NCBI GenBank assembly: GCA_964508655.1
Contig: CAZDUO010000103.1
Span: 1-11,948 of the forward strand
Direction: 5' to 3'
Source: VBAS01 sp964508655
Lineage (GTDB): Bacteria > Bacteroidota > Bacteroidia > Chitinophagales > Chitinophagaceae
DNA: 11,948 bases
Shown here: positions 6,225 to 11,948 of the stretch, in pieces
Numbering within the stretch: the stretch's first letter is position 1
Layout: each line of letters begins with the position of its first letter
Position numbers and translations under genes: made by a program
Notes under the pieces: model-generated
What the model was told of the DNA's origin: nothing
Database searches by the model: none
What the model saw: only the letters and a program-made list of their open reading frames with translations

Positions 6225-7610
6225 ATGTCCGAAATTTTAAGCGGAAATATCAAACAACACCTGGAGTACCTGCTCGAATGCGGAAATGAAGAAGCGGCCC
6301 GCCGGTTTCTCGATCATCAAAACATCACTGACGTAGCAGAACTGATAAATGAGTTTCCCGAACAGGAATCGTATATCATTACCCACATGAGCACCCACAG
6401 GGCTGCCAGTGTGTTCAAAATACTTGACCTGTCGGCGCAAAAACAGATTATCCGTGAACTGCCTCCTTTTAAAACGGCAGAGCTGCTGAATACGCTTTCG
6501 CCTGACGACCGTACCGATTTTTTGGAGGAATTGCCCAGCAATGCGGTGCGTGAACTGATAAAACTGCTGGAGCCGGAAGAAAGAAAAACCACCCTCTCGC
6601 TGCTGGGTTACCCGGAAGACAGCATCGGCCGGCTGATGACGCCCGACTATGTGTATGTGTACCCGCACAACAGCGTGGAAGAAGTGTTTGCCACCATCCG
6701 CAAGCACGGTAAAGACAGCGAAACCATCAACGTGATTTATGTCATTAATGAAAACGGCGAACTACTCGACGATATCCGCATCCGCGATTTTATTTTAAGC
6801 CCGCCTGATAAAAAAGTTTCGGACCTGATGGACTACCGGGTGATTTCGCTGAATGCGTACGATGACCAGGAAAATGCAAGCGAAATATTTAAAATGGAAA
6901 ACCGGGTGGCTTTGCCCGTAGTGAGTCAGAGCAATAAATTGTTAGGGATTGTAACCATTGATGACATATTGTGGGTGGCCGAAGAGGAATTCAGCGAAGA
7001 CATGCAGAAGATGGGCGGTACCGAAGCGCTGGAGCAGCCTTACCTGGAAGTGCCGCTTTACAAACTTTATAAAAAAAGAATTTTCTGGCTGCTGATTCTT
7101 TTTATTGGCGAAACCTTCACTATTGCCGCCATGTCGAGCTTTCAGAAAACGCTGGAGCAGGTGCTGGTGCTTTCCACTTTCATTCCATTGATTATTTCCA
7201 GTGGCGGCAACAGCGGCTCGCAGGCTGCCACACTCATCATCCAGGCCATGGCATTGGGCGAAGTAACCCTGGCAGACTGGTGGCGCATTGCACGCAGAGA
7301 AATTTTGTCAGGGCTGATGATGGGAACAACACTTGGCATCATCGGGTTCTTCATCATCTTTGGCGGCCATGAAATCTTCGGATTGTTTGGCGAACATTTT
7401 ATCAGGATTGGGTTTGCAATCGGTACCGCTGTCATTGGGGTAGTGATGTGGGGAACCATCATGGGCTCCATGCTTCCTTTGCTTTTAAAACGCCTCGGCG
7501 CCGACCCCGCCGCTTCTTCTACTCCGTTTATTGCAACACTGGTAGATGTAACCGGGCTGCTTATTTATTTCGGAACAGCCTTTCTTTTACTCAAGGGTGT
7601 TTTATTATAA
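6225..7610 (+). CDS. mgtE: Magnesium transporter MgtE
   Basis: 461 residues, normal for MgtE. The ATG at 6225 gives MSEILSGNIKQH and follows a perfect -7 element; the frame is open to 6015, but that would overlap the SET gene. Layout: an N-terminal helical MgtE_N domain (about 1-130), two CBS domains (about 133-255, beginning SIGRLMTP at 133-140), a linker, then five membrane helices from about 285. SGGNSGSQAATL (326-337) and ADPAASSTPFIATLVDVTG near the end are the pore motifs. D441 corresponds to the pore aspartate that selects Mg2+ in the Thermus protein. MgtE forms a dimeric inner-membrane channel, and the cytoplasmic N and CBS domains bind Mg2+ and close the pore when intracellular Mg2+ is high. 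The gene converges on the minus-strand membrane-protein pair, and its stop abuts their terminator. Confidence 0.96.
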   Translation: MSEILSGNIKQHLEYLLECGNEEAARRFLDHQNITDVAELINEFPEQESYIITHMSTHRAASVFKILDLSAQKQIIRELPPFKTAELLNTLSPDDRTDFLEELPSNAVRELIKLLEPEERKTTLSLLGYPEDSIGRLMTPDYVYVYPHNSVEEVFATIRKHGKDSETINVIYVINENGELLDDIRIRDFILSPPDKKVSDLMDYRVISLNAYDDQENASEIFKMENRVALPVVSQSNKLLGIVTIDDILWVAEEEFSEDMQKMGGTEALEQPYLEVPLYKLYKKRIFWLLILFIGETFTIAAMSSFQKTLEQVLVLSTFIPLIISSGGNSGSQAATLIIQAMALGEVTLADWWRIARREILSGLMMGTTLGIIGFFIIFGGHEIFGLFGEHFIRIGFAIGTAVIGVVMWGTIMGSMLPLLLKRLGADPAASSTPFIATLVDVTGLLIYFGTAFLLLKGVLL

Positions 7611-7638
7611 AAAAAGGTGACATGAAAGCCATGTCACC
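7611..7638 (-). terminator. Intrinsic terminator of the minus-strand membrane-protein unit
   Basis: GGTGACATG (7616-7624) and CATGTCACC (7630-7638) form a perfect 9-bp stem with a 5-base loop. On the minus strand it is followed by an uninterrupted run of seven T (7615-7609, reaching into the mgtE stop). On the plus strand the stem is followed by A-rich sequence, so it is a poor terminator for mgtE. It lies 26 bases downstream of the minus-strand stop at 7665. Confidence 0.75.
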
Positions 7639-7664
7639 CAAAAATTTTCAATCAGACCCTTCCG

Positions 7665-8093
7665 TCAGGCTGCTTTTTTGCCCATACCCATATACCAGCC
7701 AAGTATGGCTCCTACAATGGCCCCCACTACGGTATTGGCCACTACATCTATTGCCATTGATGTCGTATCCCATGCATCCATTTGTGCATAAAGAAAGCAA
7801 TTGATGGCTGCCGAAATCAGCAAGCCGAGCACTGCTCCTGTAGATGCCCCGGAGCCTGCCGACCTGACCCCGGCTTTTCCAAACACAAAGGATAAAACAA
7901 AACCCCACAACAGGTTGCCTGCAATCATGGCCCACCATACCATATTTTCTTCGCTTCGCATTACGGCTTTACCGGCATCTGTCATGTGTTGATTCATAAA
8001 ATCCATAAGCAGCATACCCCAAACCAACCACCCCAGGAGAAAGTACGCCACGCCGGCAATAACTCCTCCAATGATAAATTTGTTTGTGTTCAT
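7665..8093 (-). CDS. Four-helix membrane protein, tandem paralogue A
   Basis: 142 residues with four predicted membrane helices at about 6-29, 52-72, 79-102 and 112-135, and a MGMGKKAA basic tail. The loop after helix 1 carries most of the charge (DFMNQH, DAGKAVMRSEEN). Small residues recur in helices 1, 3 and 4 (GGVIAG, GASTGAVLG, GAIVGAILG). About 96 of 142 residues match paralogue B without gaps by hand count. The helix-1/loop pattern GWLVWGMLLxDFM faintly recalls DUF1761-type small membrane proteins, but I cannot confirm membership and assign no function. The start at 8093 is fixed by the paralogue, which begins identically with MNTNK. Its leader contains a palindromic segment absent from the other copy. 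It ends just before a strong minus-strand terminator. Confidence 0.75.
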   Translation of the reverse strand: MNTNKFIIGGVIAGVAYFLLGWLVWGMLLMDFMNQHMTDAGKAVMRSEENMVWWAMIAGNLLWGFVLSFVFGKAGVRSAGSGASTGAVLGLLISAAINCFLYAQMDAWDTTSMAIDVVANTVVGAIVGAILGWYMGMGKKAA

Positions 8094-8106
8094 AAATTTT
8101 GGTTTT

Positions 8107-8145
8107 TATCCGAAGGACTCTCGCAAGGAGTCTTTGCCCTTCGGA
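8107..8145. repeat. Palindromic hairpin element in the leader of paralogue A
   Basis: TCCGAAGG (8109-8116) pairs perfectly with CCTTCGGA (8138-8145), and ACTC (8117-8120) with GAGT (8128-8131), around a 7-base loop and one internal bulge. Aligned to the leader of paralogue B, bases 8107-8144 are an extra 38-base segment between two shared blocks (GGTTTT and AGGTGAAA). No T run follows on either strand, so it is not an ordinary terminator. It ends 13 bases upstream of the paralogue A start codon, so a minus-strand transcript crossing it would carry a stable 5' hairpin close to the start. It may be a small dispersed palindromic repeat or a regulatory structure. No second copy lies in the window. 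Confidence 0.7.
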
Positions 8146-8233
8146 GGTGAAAGAAAAGATAGAAAATTTATTATCAGAATGATATTCGCTCAGCTAATTT
8201 TCAGGACCTGGCTGGATCAGTCAAAACCTTTTA

Positions 8234-8662
8234 TCAGGCTGCTTTTTTGCCCATGCCCATATACCAGCCAATGACAGCGCCGATAATGGCAGTTACGACA
8301 GTATTGGCAACTACATCGACAATCAACCAGGTTGTATCGCTTATGTCTGTCGTACCATAAAGAAAACAGTCTATTGACACTGCAAATAATAACCCGGTAA
8401 CAGCACCGGTTGTTGCCCCCGCCCCTATGGAGTTTGAACCTGCCTTGCCAACAACGTACGATACCAGCCACCCGTAGAAAAGATTTGCTACAATCATTGC
8501 CCACCAGATCATGTTTTCCTCACCCCGCATAACAGCTTTTCCGGCTTCTGTTTGATGTTGTGTCATGAAATCTGCAAGCAGCATGCCCCAAACCAACCAC
8601 CCCAGGAGGAAACTGACAATTCCGCCAATAATTCCTCCAACGATAATTTTGTTTGTGTTCAT
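8234..8662 (-). CDS. Four-helix membrane protein, tandem paralogue B
   Basis: 142 residues, the same length and topology as paralogue A: helices at about 6-29, 52-72, 80-102 and 112-135, with the identical MGMGKKAA tail. Strictly shared residues include GWLVWGMLL (21-29), AGKAVMR (40-46), EEN (48-50), WWAM, CFLY (99-102), DTT (109-111) and DVVANTVV (116-123). Substitutions concentrate in helix 2, helix 3 and the turn before helix 4. The start at 8662 is supported by the shared MNTNK beginning and identical upstream bases. This copy lies upstream in the transcription direction, 140 bases before the start of paralogue A, so the two could be co-transcribed and closed by the terminator at 7611-7638. 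No function can be assigned. Confidence 0.75.
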   Translation of the reverse strand: MNTNKIIVGGIIGGIVSFLLGWLVWGMLLADFMTQHQTEAGKAVMRGEENMIWWAMIVANLFYGWLVSYVVGKAGSNSIGAGATTGAVTGLLFAVSIDCFLYGTTDISDTTWLIVDVVANTVVTAIIGAVIGWYMGMGKKAA

Positions 8663-8908
8663 AAATTTTGGTTTTAGGTGAAAAATTAAATGATTGAGAA
8701 AAGATAATGATTAACCCGGCACTTTCATATTTATTTTACACACAGGCCGGGAATAGTTAATCCAAAGCAAGGATTTACAATCCGATAGTATTGTTTTTCA
8801 ATCTCCCTGCCCTTTTTGCCATCTGCTTATTTTTATGGAATTTCGTCGGCTTAACAGCCTAATCTTTACAGTTTCATCCAATAAACTCTCAATTCAACCT
8901 TATAATTT
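8663..8908. other. Intergenic region between paralogue B and glmS (divergent)
   Basis: These 246 bases must hold promoters for both directions. On the minus side the 13 bases next to paralogue B are shared with paralogue A. CCCGGC (8715-8720) and GCCGGG (8746-8751) form a 6-bp dyad with a 25-base spacer. GGATT/AATCC (8771-8783) is a smaller one. For glmS the best -7-like sequence is TATTTTTA (8828-8835, one mismatch), which would give a leader of about 65-70 bases; no proper -33 partner is present. I see no tRNA, ribozyme-like fold or small gene. Confidence 0.4.
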
Positions 8909-10744
8909 ATGTGCGGCATAGTTGGTTACACCGGCCCTAAGCAAGCTTATCCCATCATCATCAAAGGTCTTCAGCGGCTCGAATACCGTGGCTACGACAG
9001 CACCGGCGTGGCGCTGCTCAACAATGGACTGAAAGTTTATAAAAAAAAGGGTAAAGTAGCTGAACTGGCTGATTTATTAGTAGGAAGAAACCTGCATGCA
9101 CACACCGGCATTGGTCATACCCGTTGGGCCACTCACGGTGAGCCCAGCGACCGTAATGCCCACCCCCATGTTTCGGCCAGCGGCAAACTTGCCATGATTC
9201 ACAACGGCATAATTGAAAACTATTCCCGGCTGAAGCAGGAGCTTGTTTCAAAGGGTTATACTTTCCAAAGCGATACGGACACCGAAGTGTTGCTGAATTT
9301 TATTGAAGAAATAAAAAAGAGCAACGACTGCGACCTGGAAGAAGCCATCCGCATTGCACTCAAGCGGGTGGTTGGTGCTTATGTTATCCTGCTCATTGAT
9401 GAGGATGACCCCGAAACAATCATTGCTGCCCGCAAAGGTAGTCCGCTGGTTATTGGCATCGGAAAAGGTGAACACTTTCTCGGCTCCGATGCTTCGCCCA
9501 TGCTGGAGTACACCAAAGAAGTGGTGTATGTGAACGACTATGAACTCGCAATTGTAAAGCCCGATGAACTCATCCTTAAAAATCTCGGCAATGAAAAAAT
9601 AACTCCCTTTGTTCAGAAGCTTGACATCGAACTGGCGGCAATTGAAAAAGGCGGTTACGAGCATTTCATGCTGAAAGAAATCAATGAGCAGCCCGATACG
9701 GTATTCGATTGCCTGCGCGGCCGCCTTGATGCTGAAAAGGGAACCATCACCATGGCTGGCGTGGAAAATAATATAGACAAGCTGGCGAATGCCAGCCGCA
9801 TCATCATTATTGCCTGCGGCACCAGCTGGCATTCGGGCCTGGTAGCCGAATACATTTTTGAAGAACTCTGCCGCATACCAGTGGAAGTGGAATATGCTTC
9901 TGAATTCCGCTACCGAAACCCTGTGGTTCGCCCCGGCGATGTCATCATTGCCATATCACAAAGCGGCGAAACAGCGGACACACTTGTTGCCATTGAAAAA
10001 GCAAAACAACAGGGGGCCTTTATTTTCGGTGTTGTAAATGTTGTGGGCTCATCCATTGCCCGCACATCGCATGCCGGGGCCTACACGCATGCGGGGCCTG
10101 AAATCGGCGTGGCCAGCACCAAAGCATTTACAGCGCAGCTTGCGGTGCTTACCATGATTGCCTTGAAAATTGCAAAACAAAAGGGCAGCATTGATGAAGA
10201 ACGATACATGCACCTGCTTAATGAGCTACATGAGATACCGGAAAAAATCCGGGAGATATTGAAAAATGAAAACCTTATAAAAGAACTTTCGGCGAAATAT
10301 AAAGACGCCACTGATTTTCTGTACCTCGGCCGCGGATATAATTTTCCGGTGGCATTGGAAGGAGCATTGAAGCTGAAAGAAATTTCCTACATCCATGCCG
10401 AAGGTTATCCCGCAGCCGAAATGAAACACGGCCCGATTGCACTGGTGGATGAAAAACTTCCTGTTGTATTTGTTGCAACAAAAGACAGTTATCATGAAAA
10501 AGTGGTGAGCAACATGCAGGAGATAAAAGCCAGGAAGGGAAGGGTGGTTTCGGTGATTACCGAAGGGGATGAACATGCTGCCTCGCTTTCGGAAGCGGTA
10601 ATGTGTGTGCCGCCAGCCGATGAAATAGTAGCCCCGATGCTGGGTGTGATTCCATTACAGTTACTTGCTTATTATATCGGGGTGTTGAAAGGCTATGATG
10701 TGGATAAGCCGAGGAATTTGGCCAAATCTGTTACCGTGGAATAG
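8909..10744 (+). CDS. glmS: Glutamine--fructose-6-phosphate aminotransferase (isomerizing)
   Basis: 611 residues (E. coli GlmS has 609). It converts fructose-6-phosphate and glutamine to glucosamine-6-phosphate and glutamate, the entry step to UDP-GlcNAc for peptidoglycan and lipopolysaccharide, in the cytoplasm. The start is fixed because the catalytic Cys follows the initiator Met (MCGIVGYTG). The glutaminase half (about 1-220) shows RLEYRGYDS and HTRWATHGEPSDRNAHPH. Two SIS domains follow: CGTSWHSG from C303 and SQSGETADT from S350 bind the sugar phosphate. E491, H507 and K606 line up with E. coli E488, H504 and K603, the isomerase catalytic residues. The protein ends in the canonical PRNLAKSVTVE. 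All active-site residues are intact. The DUF4954 gene follows after 39 bases and is probably co-transcribed. Confidence 0.98.
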   Translation: MCGIVGYTGPKQAYPIIIKGLQRLEYRGYDSTGVALLNNGLKVYKKKGKVAELADLLVGRNLHAHTGIGHTRWATHGEPSDRNAHPHVSASGKLAMIHNGIIENYSRLKQELVSKGYTFQSDTDTEVLLNFIEEIKKSNDCDLEEAIRIALKRVVGAYVILLIDEDDPETIIAARKGSPLVIGIGKGEHFLGSDASPMLEYTKEVVYVNDYELAIVKPDELILKNLGNEKITPFVQKLDIELAAIEKGGYEHFMLKEINEQPDTVFDCLRGRLDAEKGTITMAGVENNIDKLANASRIIIIACGTSWHSGLVAEYIFEELCRIPVEVEYASEFRYRNPVVRPGDVIIAISQSGETADTLVAIEKAKQQGAFIFGVVNVVGSSIARTSHAGAYTHAGPEIGVASTKAFTAQLAVLTMIALKIAKQKGSIDEERYMHLLNELHEIPEKIREILKNENLIKELSAKYKDATDFLYLGRGYNFPVALEGALKLKEISYIHAEGYPAAEMKHGPIALVDEKLPVVFVATKDSYHEKVVSNMQEIKARKGRVVSVITEGDEHAASLSEAVMCVPPADEIVAPMLGVIPLQLLAYYIGVLKGYDVDKPRNLAKSVTVE

Positions 10745-10783
10745 TTACCAGTAACTGGTTACCGGAAACCTGAATTTCAAAAC

Positions 10784-11948
10784 ATGACCGACGTAAAGAA
10801 AAAACCCATCAGCTCACTTGGCTACAATTTTGTGGCAAAAGAGTTTATTCCGAAAGGGAAAGACGAATACTACCTGCGCAATATTCAGAACCGGAACGGG
10901 ATTAAATACCGCAAGCTGACGAAGTCGGAAATCAAATTGCTTCAGCAAAACAACAACACGGCCGATGACTGGAATACACTGCTGGTTGCCCACCCATTTA
11001 ATCCCAGCCTGGTTAAAAACTGCAGCTTCTACGGGTTGAACAGAATCGGCAAACTGGAACCGGTTTTCCTTGAATACCACGATGTCCGTCTTCAGGTGGG
11101 GCTTTACAACAGCACCATCATCAGTTGCGACTTCGGCGATAATGTAGTGGTGAATAATGTAAACTACATGAGCCATTACATCGTCGGCAACGAGGTGATC
11201 ATCGTGAATGTAAACGAACTGGCCACGACTGATCATTCCAAATTTGGTAACGGCATCATCAAAGAAGGAGAAAAAGAAAGCGTACGCATCAGGCTCGAAG
11301 TGTGCAACGAAAATGCAGGCCGCAGCATTCTGCCCTTCAACGGCATGCTGCCCGGCGATGCCTGGCTCTGGAGCCGCTACCCCGACGACGATCTGCTGAT
11401 GAAAAAGTTCAGGCAGTTCACCGAAAAACGTTTTGACAGGCAGAGAGGTTATTACGGCAAAATCGGCGACAGAACGGTAATCAAAAACTGCCGTATCATC
11501 AAAGATGCATGGATTGGCAGCGATGCCTACATCAAAGGCGCCAACAAGCTGAAAAACCTCACCATCAATTCCGGCGCCGAAGGCAATACCCAGATTGGCG
11601 AAGGCTGCGAGCTGGTAAACGGCATCATCGGTTTTGGCTGCCGCATTTTTTACGGGGTGAAAGCCGTTCGTTTTATCCTGTCCGATCATTCGCAGCTAAA
11701 ATACGGCGCAAGGCTTATCAATTCATATCTCGGATACAACTCCACCATCTCCTGCTGCGAAGTATTGAACTCACTCATTTTTCCTGCACACGAACAGCAC
11801 CACAACAATTCTTTTTTGTGTGCGGCACTGTTGCTGGGGCAAAGTAATATGGCTGCCGGCGCCACTATCGGCTCCAATCACAACAGCCGCGTCGCCGACG
11901 GCGGGCTGCTTGCAGGCAGCGGTTTCTGGCCGGGCCTCTGTGTCAGCC
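10784..11948 (+). CDS. DUF4954-family left-handed beta-helix protein (5' part, cut at right edge)
   Basis: 388 complete codons lie in the window, in one open frame with no frameshift. The ATG at 10784 gives MTDVKKKPISSLGYN. I recognise the DUF4954 family, large Bacteroidota proteins of roughly 650-700 residues, so about half is missing. The N-terminal segment (about 1-75) is charged and probably helical (LTKSEIKLLQQNN, DDWNTLLV). From about residue 80 short repeats suggest stacked beta-helix turns of the hexapeptide type (CSFYGLNRIGKLEP, NSTIISCDFGDNVVVNN, GNEVIIVNVNEL). After a helical insert near 195-220 they resume (IGDRTVIKNCRIIKDAWIGS, GNTQIGEGCELVNGIIGFGC). GSNHNSRVADGG and GFWPGLCVS near the cut end are family-typical. 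Such folds often serve acyl- or nucleotidyl-transferases such as GlmU and LpxA. The position behind glmS makes an amino-sugar role tempting but unproven. No promoter is seen in the 39-base gap, so an operon with glmS is likely. Confidence 0.85.
   Translation, partial: MTDVKKKPISSLGYNFVAKEFIPKGKDEYYLRNIQNRNGIKYRKLTKSEIKLLQQNNNTADDWNTLLVAHPFNPSLVKNCSFYGLNRIGKLEPVFLEYHDVRLQVGLYNSTIISCDFGDNVVVNNVNYMSHYIVGNEVIIVNVNELATTDHSKFGNGIIKEGEKESVRIRLEVCNENAGRSILPFNGMLPGDAWLWSRYPDDDLLMKKFRQFTEKRFDRQRGYYGKIGDRTVIKNCRIIKDAWIGSDAYIKGANKLKNLTINSGAEGNTQIGEGCELVNGIIGFGCRIFYGVKAVRFILSDHSQLKYGARLINSYLGYNSTISCCEVLNSLIFPAHEQHHNNSFLCAALLLGQSNMAAGATIGSNHNSRVADGGLLAGSGFWPGLCVS

Larger units (their letters stand above)
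7665..8675. repeat. Tandem gene duplication (two units, both minus strand)
   Basis: Unit A (7665-8106) and unit B (8234-8675) each contain one 142-codon gene plus 13 identical leader bases, AAATTTTGGTTTT on the plus strand. Beyond these, the leaders still share AGGTGAAA (8145-8152 and 8676-8683) and GAAAAGATA (8153-8161 and 8698-8706), so the duplication included the promoter-proximal region. The gene ends also match closely (TCAGGCTGCTTTTTTGCCCA in both). Divergence to about 68% protein identity points to an old duplication with both copies kept. Confidence 0.85.

Noticed and set aside
8771..8783. Small hairpin GGATT-TAC-AATCC upstream of glmS
   Set aside because: A five-base stem without a T run or conserved context is too short to call a terminator or operator.
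8909..8911. Possible glmS ribozyme or riboswitch upstream of glmS
   Set aside because: The glmS ribozyme is known mainly from Firmicutes, and I could not find its conserved core or a matching pseudoknot in the 246-base upstream region.
10814..11689. Long minus-strand open frame (291 codons) opposite the DUF4954 gene
   Set aside because: The plus-strand reading gives a recognisable DUF4954 protein with beta-helix repeats. The minus-strand translation has no recognisable motif and is a typical antisense shadow of a biased-codon gene.

Overview
The window looks like ordinary chromosome from a Bacteroidota bacterium, probably Chitinophagaceae or a relative. Several starts carry the Bacteroidota -7 element TAnnTTTG, the start codons lack obvious Shine-Dalgarno sequences, one secreted protein ends in a type IX secretion (T9SS) sorting domain, and DUF4954 and CHRD-lipoprotein genes are present. 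No rRNA, tRNA, CRISPR array, transposase or phage gene was seen. The taxon call is inference from these traits.

Left part, minus strand (1-2331): the first 14 codons of a TrmH/SpoU-type RNA methyltransferase run off the left edge. Next to it lie a secreted CotH-kinase-family protein with a T9SS C-terminal domain and a small exported protein with a glycine-rich membrane hairpin. Centre, plus strand (2465-5740): mutS, complete with mismatch-reading, ATPase and clamp-binding motifs, then a CHRD-domain lipoprotein. A bidirectional terminator at 5757-5780 separates the lipoprotein gene from a convergent small SET-domain protein (minus). That gene is divergent from mgtE (plus), a magnesium channel/transporter, and the two -7 elements are only 26 bases apart. 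A hairpin terminator at 7611-7638 closes the minus-strand unit that faces mgtE.

Right part: two tandem minus-strand paralogues (7665-8093 and 8234-8662) encode 142-residue, four-helix membrane proteins. They are about 68% identical by hand count and have no gaps. Their leaders share three sequence blocks, but the downstream copy carries an extra 38-base palindromic segment just before its start. A 246-base intergenic region then leads into glmS (plus), followed after 39 bases by the 5' part of a DUF4954 gene, a left-handed beta-helix protein cut by the right edge.

Most genes are housekeeping: mismatch repair, Mg2+ uptake and amino-sugar synthesis. No undescribed multi-gene system is obvious. 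The points most worth a second look are the palindrome inserted between the duplicated leaders, the uncharacterised DUF4954 gene beside glmS, the stand-alone SET protein, the secreted CotH-type kinase and the duplicated membrane protein.
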